DNA of 64,000 bases from Gordonia paraffinivorans NBRC 108238 (GTDB taxonomy: Bacteria > Actinomycetota > Actinomycetes > Mycobacteriales > Mycobacteriaceae): contig NZ_BAOQ01000014.1 in the NCBI RefSeq assembly GCF_000344155.1, positions 1-64,000 of the forward strand, in the 5' to 3' direction. This document shows positions 8,170 to 17,200 of this stretch, piece by piece. A program made the position numbers and the translations under genes. The notes under the pieces were generated by a model, which was not told where the DNA came from, made no database searches, and worked only from the letters and a program-made list of their open reading frames with translations. Positions within the stretch are counted from its first letter, which is position 1; each line of letters begins with the position of its first letter.

Positions 8170-9952
8170 CGATCACCGCCTGGGCGTACGCGATCTCGCG
8201 GTAGATGGCGTTGTCGGCACGCAGGGTCCGGTCGTCCCCTGTCGCCACGAGGCGGCCGTCCTCGAGGACACCGATCACGTCGGCGTGGCGCACCGACGAC
8301 ACCCGTTGAGCCGCTATCAGTATGGTCGCCTTCGGCTGAAGGTCTCGGAGCCGCCGGATGATCAGCGCCTCGGTGTCGACGTCGAGTGCACTGAACGGGT
8401 CGTCGAGGACGTACAGCGACGGCTTGCGCAGGACGGCGCGTGCCAGCGCCAGACGCTGGCGCTGCCCGCCGGAGAAGTTGCGGCCCTCCTGCGCGACGGC
8501 CGCCCCGAGTCCGCCGGACCGTTCCCGCACGAAGTCCGCGGCGGCCGCGACCTCGAGCGCCGCCCACAACTCGTCCTCACTCGCGCCGGGACGGCCGATA
8601 CGCAGGTTGTCCGCGACGGTGCCGGTGATCAGCGCCGTGCCCTGTCCGACGAATGCCGAACGTTCTCGGACCCAGGCCGGCGCCAGGAGACGGATGTCGC
8701 GACCGTCCCACGACACGATGCCCGATGACGGATCGGCGAATCGCAACACCGTCGAGAGCAGAGTCGACTTCCCGCTGCCCGTACCACCGATGAGACCCGT
8801 CACCGTCCCCGGTTCGCAGATCAACGAGACCGCGTCGACTGCCGGGGCCTCGGCACCGGGAAAGGCGACGGTCACACCATCGAAAACGATCGCGGGCGGT
8901 CGCGAGTCGTTCTCGGTACCCGGGTCTCCCGGCGCGAGCGTCTCGGTGTCGAGAACGTCGGTGATGCGCCCGGCACAGGTCACCGCGCGCGGGAGGACGG
9001 CGGCGATCGCGGTCAGCATCGAGACGGCCAGCAGGATCTGCGCGAGGTAGCCGATGGTCGCGGTGATCTCCCCGATCTGCATGTGGCCGGCGTCGGCGAA
9101 CAACGCACCCAGGGCCGACACCGTCACCGAGGTCAGGTTGGACACGATCGTGATCACCGGGAGCATCAGGACCTGGATGCGCCCCAGATGCAGCGCGGTC
9201 CGGGTCAGCTCGTCGTTCTCGACCGCGAACCGGGCGCGTTCCCGATCTTCCTGCCGGAAGGTCCGGATGACCGGGATACCCCGCAGTTGTTCACGAAGCA
9301 GACGGTTGACCCGGTCGAGGCGGCCCTGAAGTCCCGCCGCCCACGGCATCAACCGCCGGATGAACACCGCCACGACGACTGCCAGCAGGCCCCCGGAGAC
9401 CACTATGACCGGCGCCATCCGCCAGCCCTGTGCGAGGGACAGCGCGAGTGCGCCCACCAGCATCAGGGGAGCCGTCACCACCATGGTGAGCGAGATGAAC
9501 AGGAAGCCCTGGATCTGCCCCACGTCGTTGGTGGAGCGGGTGAGCAGGCTCGACAGACCCACCCGCGCCACCTGCGGGTCGGTGAAGGCGGCGACCCTCT
9601 CGTCGAGCCGCTTTCTCAGATCCCGCGCGGCAGCCGAGGAGATGTGGGAGGCGAGATAGGTTGCGCCGACGGCCACCCCGAGATTGACCACCGCCACCGC
9701 AAGCATCGCCAGGCCGACGAGCTTGATGGTCTCGGTGTCGCCGCGCAACATGCCGTCGTCGATGATCGCGGCGTTCAGCGCCGGTTGCGCCAACGAGGTC
9801 AGCACCGCGGCGACCTGGCACACGGCGAAGCCCAGCACGGCTCCTCGACGCGTGCGCAGCGCGCCACCGATCAGCGCGAGCAGTGCCCGCACCTCGCCTC
9901 TGCTCAACGAACGACGCTCAGGCACCTCGCTCGTCGAGCGGCTAGTGGTCAT
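8162..9952 (-). CDS. ABC exporter half-transporter, degenerate-site subunit A, copy 2
   Basis: This 596-residue partner subunit has an intact GGTGSGKST Walker A and NFSGGQRQR signature. Asp replaces the Walker B Glu (VLDDPFSALD) and Gln replaces the switch His (AAQR). It is the first gene of the leftward unit. Unlike copy 1 it does not face a GNAT gene; 189 bp separate it from the neighbouring DUF2993 gene, which is transcribed away on the same strand. The intergenic stretch 9953-10141 shows no peptide gene and no copy of the cassette inverted repeat. Confidence 0.93.
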   Translation of the reverse strand: MTTSRSTSEVPERRSLSRGEVRALLALIGGALRTRRGAVLGFAVCQVAAVLTSLAQPALNAAIIDDGMLRGDTETIKLVGLAMLAVAVVNLGVAVGATYLASHISSAAARDLRKRLDERVAAFTDPQVARVGLSSLLTRSTNDVGQIQGFLFISLTMVVTAPLMLVGALALSLAQGWRMAPVIVVSGGLLAVVVAVFIRRLMPWAAGLQGRLDRVNRLLREQLRGIPVIRTFRQEDRERARFAVENDELTRTALHLGRIQVLMLPVITIVSNLTSVTVSALGALFADAGHMQIGEITATIGYLAQILLAVSMLTAIAAVLPRAVTCAGRITDVLDTETLAPGDPGTENDSRPPAIVFDGVTVAFPGAEAPAVDAVSLICEPGTVTGLIGGTGSGKSTLLSTVLRFADPSSGIVSWDGRDIRLLAPAWVRERSAFVGQGTALITGTVADNLRIGRPGASEDELWAALEVAAAADFVRERSGGLGAAVAQEGRNFSGGQRQRLALARAVLRKPSLYVLDDPFSALDVDTEALIIRRLRDLQPKATILIAAQRVSSVRHADVIGVLEDGRLVATGDDRTLRADNAIYREIAYAQAVIDV

Positions 9953-10141
9953 TGCGCGAGATCACTCCGAACCATGCGGCGAAACGGACCTGACGACGAT
10001 CGGCCGCACGGTGAGAACCGCGCAGCCGAATCGACAGATCTGTTTATCACGTCGGCCCGGGCCCCGGAATCGGAAACCGCGTCGGGACGAGCCGGCAAGA
10101 CACGGAGCGGGTCTCGCGCGCGGGCGTCGCGCCCCGCTCGA

Positions 10142-11260
10142 TCAGACGCAGCTGCTCTGCTGGTTCTCCCCGGTCATCTCGCTCGTCAGCTGCACGTCCG
10201 ACCCGCTGATCGCGAAGTCCAGTCCGGTGTCGGTCACCTTCAGCCGATCGACCTTGACCTCGTCGAAGAACGAGCTGAGTGACGATTCGGTGATCTGATC
10301 GACGATCTGCTGGGCGAAGTCCGGCGGGATGCCGAACACCAGCGCGCTGGCCTTCACGACCTCGAAGTCGACCCGGCCCTCAGGGGTGGTGACCGGCTTG
10401 ATCGTCGCCGACACCGGGACCGCGAAGAACATCACCGGGAATGCGGCCTGCACCTCGAACGTGCCGTTCGTGGCATCGCCGGTGATCTCCTCGACCGTCG
10501 CCGCCTGGGGCGCGCCGTTCCCGGTCCCCTGGCCGGCGGCCTGGGCATTCTCCTTGCTGAGTTCGACGATCCGCTCGAAGGGGATGAAGCCATGCCCTTC
10601 CAGGCTGCGGATGTCGGTGGTGGTGCCCTCCCCCTTGATTCCGTCGGCGCGCATGTGGAGCCGCATGGCATCGGGCGAGTCGTCGTCCTTGGTGTCGACC
10701 TGGACGAACGGCACTCCGCCGGTGCCCTGCAGGATGATCGGTTTTCGGCTCAACGACACCGACGTGGGGACGCCGGTGAGGCCGCTGAACGACTGCTCGA
10801 GGCAGTTCGTCACCTTGTTGCGGAGGTAGAGCTCGCTGCCGACCGCGGCGATGACGCCGACGAGGAGCACCGCGACCAGGCTGAAGGCAACGATCTTGCC
10901 GGTGCTGCGACGTTTGCGGGGCGAGGTCAGCACCGGGCCCGTGCCGGTCGGTGCGGGGTCGACCGGACCGCTCGACGTGTCGGCGAAGGGCTCGTCGCCG
11001 GGGCCGAATTCCGTCGTCGGCGTCGGCCCCGGGGCACCGGAGAAGTCGGTGGTGTCGGCCTCCGATGGCGGAACCTTCGAATACGCCTGCGGCGTCGGGG
11101 GAATCGGGCCGGTCGGGAACTTCTCGGTCGGGAACGGCTCGGCGTCACCGCCTGCCACCGGGCGCCACTCGTCCCCCTCGGCGGGAGTCCGCGGCGATTC
11201 GGGGCTGCTGTGCGGCTCGTCGGGGGCCGCGCCCTCCTCGGGGATCTTGTCGTCGCTCAT
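10142..11260 (-). CDS. DUF2993 (LmeA-like) membrane-anchored protein
   Basis: This 372-residue protein has a Pro/Thr/Glu-rich cytoplasmic N-terminus (about 1-120), a basic RKRRS stop, one transmembrane helix (about 125-145) and an extracytoplasmic DUF2993 domain. The DUF2993 founder LmeA binds phospholipid and supports lipomannan maturation in mycobacteria; whether this paralogue does so is not shown. The ATG overlaps the stop of the upstream amidase gene by 4 nt, so the two are co-transcribed. Position and size match the mycobacterial gene next to the nitrilase-murB region. Confidence 0.8.
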   Translation of the reverse strand: MSDDKIPEEGAAPDEPHSSPESPRTPAEGDEWRPVAGGDAEPFPTEKFPTGPIPPTPQAYSKVPPSEADTTDFSGAPGPTPTTEFGPGDEPFADTSSGPVDPAPTGTGPVLTSPRKRRSTGKIVAFSLVAVLLVGVIAAVGSELYLRNKVTNCLEQSFSGLTGVPTSVSLSRKPIILQGTGGVPFVQVDTKDDDSPDAMRLHMRADGIKGEGTTTDIRSLEGHGFIPFERIVELSKENAQAAGQGTGNGAPQAATVEEITGDATNGTFEVQAAFPVMFFAVPVSATIKPVTTPEGRVDFEVVKASALVFGIPPDFAQQIVDQITESSLSSFFDEVKVDRLKVTDTGLDFAISGSDVQLTSEMTGENQQSSCV

Positions 11261-12129
11261 TGGTTCCGTCCTCGGTCATCGGCCTGATGGAGCGGTTCGC
11301 CTGCGGCTGCGGGGTCGTGCTCCCCGCCGCCTGCGGGCAGTTCCCGCTCGTTGGCGAGTACCGCCAGCAGCGTCCGGGCCTTGTCCACCACTCCCAGATC
11401 GAGTTCGTGGACGTCGACGCGGACCGCCTCGTCGTATGCGGCGACCACGGTACCGAAGGGGTCTGTGATTTGGCTGTGTCCTATGCCGGTGGGAGCGCCC
11501 GAGGAGGCGACGGCCTCGTCGGTGGGCCGGGCCTGGCCGACCGCCGCGACGAAGGTCGTGGAATCCAGGGCCCGGGCCGTCGCCAGGATCTGCCACTGGT
11601 GCAGCTTCCCGGGACCCGCGCCCCATGAGGTGGGAACCACGATCAGCTGGGCGCCGCGCCGCGCGAGATGGGTGAACAGCCGTGGGAAGCGGATGTCGTA
11701 GCAGGTCGCGACGCCGACGCCCACCCCGTCGACGTCGAACACCAGCGGGCTCGAGCCGGGCGCGACCGTCTTGGACTCGGTGAATCCGAACGCGTCGTAG
11801 AGGTGCAGCTTGTCGTAACGCAGGCGGGTTCCATCCGGGCCGGCCACCAGCACGGTGTTGAAGACCCTCCCGTCGTCGGACGGGGTGAACATCCCAGCGA
11901 CGACGGTCACGCCGGCCGACTCGGCCGCCTCGGAGACCCCGCGTGCCCAGGGGCCGTCGAGGTCCTCGGCCACGGGTTCGAGCGGGACGCCGAACCGGCA
12001 CATGGCGGCCTCGGGGAACACGACGAGCCGGGCGCCGCGGGATGCAGCATCGGCGGTCGCCGCCCGCACGGTCTCGAGGTTCGCGTCCGGATCGCCGGAC
12101 GAGCTGATCTGGGCCATTGCCACACGCAT
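11257..12129 (-). CDS. Nitrilase-superfamily carbon-nitrogen hydrolase
   Basis: This 290-residue omega-amidase/nitrilase-fold enzyme has the Glu-Lys-Cys triad in the usual contexts: FPEAA (Glu40), YDKLHLYD (Lys107) and ATCYDIRFP (Cys143). The family hydrolyses amides or nitriles of small acids; the substrate is unknown. The start was set at ATG 12129 because MRVAMAQ is the typical nitrilase N-terminus; the longer open frame up to 12246 lacks homology. It corresponds to Rv0480c by order. The downstream DUF2993 gene starts inside its stop. Confidence 0.88.
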   Translation of the reverse strand: MRVAMAQISSSGDPDANLETVRAATADAASRGARLVVFPEAAMCRFGVPLEPVAEDLDGPWARGVSEAAESAGVTVVAGMFTPSDDGRVFNTVLVAGPDGTRLRYDKLHLYDAFGFTESKTVAPGSSPLVFDVDGVGVGVATCYDIRFPRLFTHLARRGAQLIVVPTSWGAGPGKLHQWQILATARALDSTTFVAAVGQARPTDEAVASSGAPTGIGHSQITDPFGTVVAAYDEAVRVDVHELDLGVVDKARTLLAVLANERELPAGGGEHDPAAAGEPLHQADDRGRNQ

Positions 12130-12176
12130 GAGGGCAACAGTAGTGGCCGAGCCGGTACGACTCACCTGTGTCGAGG

Positions 12177-12971
12177 TCAGGGGGCCACCACGTCCCACGG
12201 AACGGTCAGCACGTTGTCGCTCAACCGGCGCCGCGGGACCACGCACGCGACTCCGCGATCACGCAGCAGCTCGAGCGCATGGCGCCACCGCACGCGGGGT
12301 CCGTAGGGTGCGAGCGGGGCGGCGGTGTCCCAGCACTGGTCTGCCAGTTGCAGCAGGTCGTGGATCCGCTCCCCCGCCACGTTGCGGTGGATGAGCGCCT
12401 TGGGCAGGCGCGGAGCCACGTCCGACGGCCGCTCGGAATGGGCCGGCGCCCAGCTGAGGGTCAGGCTGACCGGCCCATTCGCGTCGAGCAGCACCCACGT
12501 ACAACGACGGCCGATCTCGTCGCAGGTGCCCTCGACGATCACGCCGTCGGGATCGATGCCGGCCCGCAGCTGCGCCCAGCAGCCGGCGACCTCGGCCTCG
12601 TCGTACTGGCGGAGCACGTTGAAGGCGCGGACGACGCGGGGGCGCAGGCCCGCCAGTTCGAATCCGCCGAGGGCGAAGCGCACGCCGTCGCGCGGTTCGA
12701 CGACCCGGGCGGGGTCGATCTCGAGCCCGACCATCTCGAGGTCGGGTGCGACGCGGCGGAGGCGTCCGGCCATCTCGACGGTGGTGTCGGGGCGGGCGCC
12801 GTAGCCGAGGTCTACGACGAGTGGGCGTGCGGCGTCGAGCGCGGTTTTCACGGCGGGTTCGTGCGTCATCCACCGATCCACGCGGCGCAGCCTGTTGATG
12901 TTGGTGGTTCCGCGGGTCACGCGGCCGACCGGCCCTCGCCCGGGACCTCGCCCGGCGAGGGCGGCGTTCAC
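12177..12971 (-). CDS. Class I SAM-dependent methyltransferase-like protein
   Basis: This 264-residue protein has a Rossmann-type motif I, VDLGYGARP (about residues 52-60), followed by an acidic strand end (LEIDP) typical of motif II. The acceptor is unknown. The glycine pattern of motif I is degenerate (Y in place of a glycine), so catalytic activity is uncertain. The GTG start overlaps the upstream DUF2505 stop by 4 nt, placing it in the leftward chain of DUF2505, methyltransferase, nitrilase and DUF2993. Confidence 0.75.
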   Translation of the reverse strand: MNAALAGRGPGRGPVGRVTRGTTNINRLRRVDRWMTHEPAVKTALDAARPLVVDLGYGARPDTTVEMAGRLRRVAPDLEMVGLEIDPARVVEPRDGVRFALGGFELAGLRPRVVRAFNVLRQYDEAEVAGCWAQLRAGIDPDGVIVEGTCDEIGRRCTWVLLDANGPVSLTLSWAPAHSERPSDVAPRLPKALIHRNVAGERIHDLLQLADQCWDTAAPLAPYGPRVRWRHALELLRDRGVACVVPRRRLSDNVLTVPWDVVAP

Positions 12972-13477
12972 AGGTTCTTGTTGATCCAGTCCTTGGCGTA
13001 TTCGGCCTCGGCCCGGAACAGGTCGACCAGGTTGATGAGGATCATCTGCTCGAGCTTGCCGTTGACGAACGGCACGAAGACCTTGGCCTCACTGGTCCGG
13101 CGGATCGTGGCGCCCTCCTCGGTCGCGAACAGCTCCTGCCACCCGTTGAGGCTGCCCGGCCCCGCGGGGATCGACGCGCTGTAGGTCCCCTTGGTGTTGT
13201 CGGGGTCGAACGGGCCGAGCGTCTCCTCACGGGTGATGACCATGTCCTTCTTCATCACCGTCTGCGCGAGCGGGGGCAGCTGGTCGCGCCCGATCGTCTG
13301 CTTGAGGACCACCCGGATGCCGGTCTCGTCGGAGCTGAAGGAGGCGACCTCGCAGTGCGGCGAGATCATCTGGAATCCCGCCATCATGTCTTCCCAGTAC
13401 TGCCGGATGCTCTGCGCTTCGTAGAGCTTCTCCGCGGGCTGAGGATAGCGAGCGGAGTAGCTGAGACGTCGTGCCAT
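12968..13477 (-). CDS. DUF2505 family protein
   Basis: This 169-residue protein of the actinobacterial DUF2505 family has a START/SRPBCC-like layout. It opens ARRLSYSARYPQPAEKLYEA, with the tyrosine- and tryptophan-rich first helix (QYWEDMMAG) seen also in the next gene. No catalytic residue is evident, and lipid or hydrophobic-ligand binding is possible from the fold. It is the downstream member of a tandem pair with 13488-13994, 10 bp apart. Confidence 0.8.
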   Translation of the reverse strand: MARRLSYSARYPQPAEKLYEAQSIRQYWEDMMAGFQMISPHCEVASFSSDETGIRVVLKQTIGRDQLPPLAQTVMKKDMVITREETLGPFDPDNTKGTYSASIPAGPGSLNGWQELFATEEGATIRRTSEAKVFVPFVNGKLEQMILINLVDLFRAEAEYAKDWINKNL

Positions 13478-13487
13478 GCGAACCAGG

Positions 13488-13994
13488 CTACGTCAGCGGA
13501 TTTTCCGTCTCCCAATCGACGGTGTGACCCCGCTCATGGTCGAGCAGGCCGGAGAGCTCGTCGATCACCGCTTTCTCGATCTTCTTGCCGAACAGCGGGA
13601 GGTTCACCGACACCTCCGCGGAGCAGTCGCTGGAGGCGGGGTCACCGCTGGTCACGATGCGTCCCGTGACGTTCACCGGCACCGGCGCGCCCTCGACGGT
13701 CGCGTGGATGTCACCCTCGATCCTGCCCTCGACCAGGCGATACGTGTTCTTTCGCGGAATCCGGAGATCGCCGGGCATCACCTTGGTGACGGCGGAGGGG
13801 AGATGATCGGCCGGGATGCCCTGGTTCATCTCGACCGAGACCGTGTCACCCTCGATGCTCACCTTCTCGACGTGACCGTGCCCGGAGTTCATCCGCTCGA
13901 CCAAGTCGTGCCAGTACTGCTCCGTGGTGTAGATCTCCCACAGCCGCTGGGTCGAGATCGGGTAGGACACCGAGTGGGAAAGCTTGCTCGCCAT
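13488..13994 (-). CDS. DUF2505 family protein, tandem paralogue
   Basis: This 168-residue paralogue of the preceding gene opens ASKLSHSVSYPISTQRLWEI with QYWHDLVERM following. The family is widespread beside murB in mycobacteria (Rv0481c position). It diverges from murB with 38 bp between start codons, so the two share a compact promoter region. Function is unknown; cell-envelope lipid handling is only a guess from fold and neighbours. Confidence 0.8.
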   Translation of the reverse strand: MASKLSHSVSYPISTQRLWEIYTTEQYWHDLVERMNSGHGHVEKVSIEGDTVSVEMNQGIPADHLPSAVTKVMPGDLRIPRKNTYRLVEGRIEGDIHATVEGAPVPVNVTGRIVTSGDPASSDCSAEVSVNLPLFGKKIEKAVIDELSGLLDHERGHTVDWETENPLT

Positions 13995-14032
13995 GAGAAG
14001 AACGCTACCGCGCGCCGGTTAACGTTTAGAGC

Positions 14033-15139
14033 GTGACCGACACGCAGGCGCCCCGAAGCGCTCCCCTCGCCGAGCTGACCACCCTGCGGCTGGGCGGACC
14101 GGCCCGCGAGATCGTCCGTTGCGCCGACACCCGCGCCATCGTGGACGCCATCTCCGAGCTCGACGCCCGGTCCGAGCCGGTGCTCGTGATCGGCGGCGGC
14201 TCCAACCTGGTGATCGGCGACGCCGGGTTCGACGGGACCGTCGTCGTCCTGGCCAGTGACCGCATCGAGTTCGGCACGGACCGGGAGTCCGATCGCGCCC
14301 ATGTCGTCGCCGACGCCGGGGTCAACTGGGACACCCTGGTCGCCGCGACGGTCGACGCGGGCTACGGCGGACTCGAGTGCCTCTCCGGCATCCCCGGGGC
14401 CGCCGGTGCGACGCCGGTGCAGAATGTCGGCGCCTACGGCGTCGAGGTCGCCGACATCCTTCGCTCGGTCCAGGTTCTCGACCGCCGATCGGGGACGTTG
14501 CGCTGGGTCGCTCCCGCCGAGCTCGGGCTTGGCTATCGGACCAGCAACCTCAAGAACCGCGACGATTTCGTCGTCGTGGCCGTGTCCTTCTGGCTCAACG
14601 ACGACCGCCGGAGCCAACCGATCCGATACCGCGAGCTGGCGTCCACCGTGGGCGTGGAGCCCGGCGAGCGGGTCGACGCGGTGACCGCGCGTGAGGCGGT
14701 GCTCGGTCTTCGGCGCAACAAGGGCATGGTCCTGGACCCCGACGACTTCGACACGTGGAGCGCCGGCTCGTTCTTCACCAACCCCATCGTCCCCGGCGAC
14801 GACGCGCCGGCGATCCTCGATCGCATCGCGGCGCGGGTCGGCGAGGACGTCAGCATCCCGACCTACCCGGCGGGACCGCAACCGGGCGAACCGGCAGGGG
14901 CACACGCGATCAAGCTGTCGGCGGGCTGGCTCATCGAACGCGCGGGCTTCTCCCGCGGTCACCCGGGACCCGACTCACCGGTGCGCCTGTCGACGAAACA
15001 CACACTCGCACTGACCAATCGGGGATCGGCGACGACCGAGCAGTTGCTCACGCTGGCCCGACAGGTGCGCGACGGCGTGTTCGACGCCTTCGGCGTGACG
15101 TTGAAGCCCGAGCCGGTCTTCGTGAACTGCTCGCTGTAA
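14033..15139 (+). CDS. murB: UDP-N-acetylenolpyruvoylglucosamine reductase
   Basis: MurB reduces the enolpyruvyl group of UDP-GlcNAc-enolpyruvate to make UDP-MurNAc, the second committed step of peptidoglycan synthesis in the cytoplasm. The 368-residue product has the FAD-binding loop GGGSNLVIGD (54-63), LSGIPGAAGATPVQNVGAYG in the middle, the active-site serine loop AGSFFTNP and the C-terminal KPEPVF glutamate. The length suits the family, allowing for an actinobacterial insertion. Translation starts at GTG 14033, shortly after the divergent DUF2505 gene. Confidence 0.96.
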   Translation: MTDTQAPRSAPLAELTTLRLGGPAREIVRCADTRAIVDAISELDARSEPVLVIGGGSNLVIGDAGFDGTVVVLASDRIEFGTDRESDRAHVVADAGVNWDTLVAATVDAGYGGLECLSGIPGAAGATPVQNVGAYGVEVADILRSVQVLDRRSGTLRWVAPAELGLGYRTSNLKNRDDFVVVAVSFWLNDDRRSQPIRYRELASTVGVEPGERVDAVTAREAVLGLRRNKGMVLDPDDFDTWSAGSFFTNPIVPGDDAPAILDRIAARVGEDVSIPTYPAGPQPGEPAGAHAIKLSAGWLIERAGFSRGHPGPDSPVRLSTKHTLALTNRGSATTEQLLTLARQVRDGVFDAFGVTLKPEPVFVNCSL

Positions 15140-15208
15140 GGCCGCAAGACCGTCTCGTGCGGCCGACCACTCGCGCCGGAGCGCGGGGTCCGCCGCGAGG
15201 AGTCACCG

Positions 15209-16309
15209 TCAGCCGGCCGGCCGCACGGCCTTCTCGTTGCCCGAGACCTGCTCGACGAGTTCGTCGAGCATCTCGTTGAAGCGCTCGGCGGCCTCGATGC
15301 TCGACATGTGACCGACGCCCTCGTAGACGACCAGGTCACGCATAGATCCGTTGCGGCGCAACACTTCCGCCATCTGCTCGGCATGCTTGACCGGGGTGAG
15401 CCGGTCCTCGGTGCCGACGACCACCACGGTGGGGACGGTCAGCGCCCGGAGCCCGGCGGTCACGTCGAGCTTGCCCATCGCCGCGCCCCATCCCGCGCGG
15501 GCGCGCGGCGGACAGCTGCTGACCATATCGTCGACGAAGTCGACGTGTGATCGACGGGCGTTCGGGCCGAGGGCCATGTACTGCGCGAAGCGCACCCCGG
15601 CGGAGGTCCGGGGGATCGGCATCGGAACCGCGGTGATCGCCTTGGTAGCGAACGGTGCGAACGGCCGGGCGTAGGCGGGCAGATCGACCGGCACCAGCCC
15701 GTGGTTCTCCATGACGGCCTTCGCCGCGGTCGACACGAGCACGACCGCCGACACCCGGGTGCCGACCTTCTCCGGGTACTGCGCGGCCCACGACATAAGG
15801 GTCATGCCGCCCATGCTGTGGCCCACCAGGATCGCGCGACGGCCCGCCGGGACCGTGGCCTCGAGCACCGCGTCGAGATCCTGTCCCAGCATCGCGACCG
15901 TCGGCCGGGCGCGTCCCCGCTCGCTGCGGCCGTGTCCGCGCTGGTCGTAGACGACGACCCGGCGGTCTCCGGCCTCGGCCGTGATCAGGTGGTTGATCTG
16001 CGGATACCAGTACGCGGTGTTGCAGGTCCAGCCGTGGACCATGATGAAGATGTCGCCGGTGGGGTCGTCATCGTCGGCGCCGTAGACCTCGACGTTCAGC
16101 CCGGTTCCGTCCGGCGTGCGGACCACCCGGCGACGCGGCTCGCCCGCCGGCTTCGACAGCAGCTCGTCGGGCCCGTCGTCGACGGCGATGTCGGTCCGCA
16201 ACGCCTCGCGGACGATCCCGCCGAGGACGGTCCCGATGCCCACAGCGACCGCCCCGACACCGACCGCTGCCGCGATCCCGCCCGCCTTCGCCAACGACTT
16301 CGTGTTCAC
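15209..16309 (-). CDS. Alpha/beta hydrolase with N-terminal hydrophobic segment
   Basis: This 366-residue alpha/beta-fold hydrolase has an oxyanion HGW region (IMVHGWTCN), the nucleophile elbow GHSMGG, an acid in VGTEDRLTP and a histidine in EGVGHMSS. An alanine/glycine-rich hydrophobic stretch in the first 40 residues suggests a membrane anchor or signal sequence. GTG 16309 was chosen because GAGGAG lies 5 nt upstream; the open frame extends to 16339. Substrate unknown: a lipid ester, epoxide or lactone are all possible. Confidence 0.85.
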   Translation of the reverse strand: MNTKSLAKAGGIAAAVGVGAVAVGIGTVLGGIVREALRTDIAVDDGPDELLSKPAGEPRRRVVRTPDGTGLNVEVYGADDDDPTGDIFIMVHGWTCNTAYWYPQINHLITAEAGDRRVVVYDQRGHGRSERGRARPTVAMLGQDLDAVLEATVPAGRRAILVGHSMGGMTLMSWAAQYPEKVGTRVSAVVLVSTAAKAVMENHGLVPVDLPAYARPFAPFATKAITAVPMPIPRTSAGVRFAQYMALGPNARRSHVDFVDDMVSSCPPRARAGWGAAMGKLDVTAGLRALTVPTVVVVGTEDRLTPVKHAEQMAEVLRRNGSMRDLVVYEGVGHMSSIEAAERFNEMLDELVEQVSGNEKAVRPAG

Positions 16310-16366
16310 CGGCACTCCTCGCGCTCGGGCGGGACACACGACCCGCCCCTCGGGGGACGCGTCGAG

Positions 16367-17194
16367 TCAGCGTCCCGTGTCGGTGTTCAATGTACCAACG
16401 TCTGTTGTCTCATTATCGGGGTCGGTCTGTCCCGCGGGCCGGCCCCCGCTCTCGACGGGGATCGTCTCGTCGTCGCGGGCGGCGTCGAAGTACGTCGCGG
16501 CCTCGCCGATCGCCTTGGAGATCTGCTCGTCGAGAGCCTTCCGGAACGTCGTCTCGACGATGTCGTGCGCCATCGGCCGGACCGTCTGGATGAGGTCGGC
16601 CATCTTGCTGACCCCCTTCTCACCGAGGTCTGGCAGGTTCTCGTCGAAGTATTTGTCGGTGATGATCCCGACGAAGCTCTTGGCGACGTCCTCGAGGTCC
16701 TCCTGGACGCGCACCCAGCGGTCGAGCAGCAGTTCGAGGTCGACCCCGGCCTTGACCAGAACCTCGGCGCCCTCGAGGAGTTCCGGGTTCTTGATCGCGT
16801 AGTGGGTTCCGTCCTTGACCAGCAGGCCCAGCTTCTGGCTGAGCGCGATGGACCGGTCGGTGGCGTTGAGCGTCTTCTTCAGCTCGGCGATGGTGATGGT
16901 CGCCGCGCGCTTGAAATTGCGGAACCGGCCGCCCTTGGGCGAGCCGCGCAGGACCTGCTCGACGCGCATGCCGTGGTGGGCGGCGTGCAGGAGCTCGCTG
17001 ATCGTCGCGAAGGTGTACCCGCGCTCGAGCATGCGGGAGATGAGGTTCAACCGGACCAGGTGCTGGTCGGAGTACCAGCCGGCGCGGCCGCGGATGGTCG
17101 GCGGCGGGAGCAACCCGCGGTCCTGGTAGACGCGGATGTTGCGAACGCTGACGCCCGACGCCTCGGCCAGGTCGTTGATCCGATACTCCGCCAC
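16367..17194 (-). CDS. MerR-family transcriptional regulator
   Basis: This 275-residue protein starts with a MerR winged helix (residues 3-75; RINDLAEASGVSVRNIRVYQ, then RGLLPPP). A long helical C-terminal part with no Cys cluster follows, so a metal-thiol sensor of the classical type is unlikely. It is the last gene of the leftward XRE - HBHA-like - DUF2516 - MerR unit, 6 bp after the DUF2516 gene. Its ligand is unknown. Confidence 0.85.
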   Translation of the reverse strand: MAEYRINDLAEASGVSVRNIRVYQDRGLLPPPTIRGRAGWYSDQHLVRLNLISRMLERGYTFATISELLHAAHHGMRVEQVLRGSPKGGRFRNFKRAATITIAELKKTLNATDRSIALSQKLGLLVKDGTHYAIKNPELLEGAEVLVKAGVDLELLLDRWVRVQEDLEDVAKSFVGIITDKYFDENLPDLGEKGVSKMADLIQTVRPMAHDIVETTFRKALDEQISKAIGEAATYFDAARDDETIPVESGGRPAGQTDPDNETTDVGTLNTDTGR

Positions 17195-17200
17195 CGGGGA

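Noticed and set aside
9953..10141. A third micropeptide or GNAT remnant beside ABC copy 2
   Set aside because: No short frame with a ribosome binding site, no cassette inverted repeat and no GNAT motif is present.
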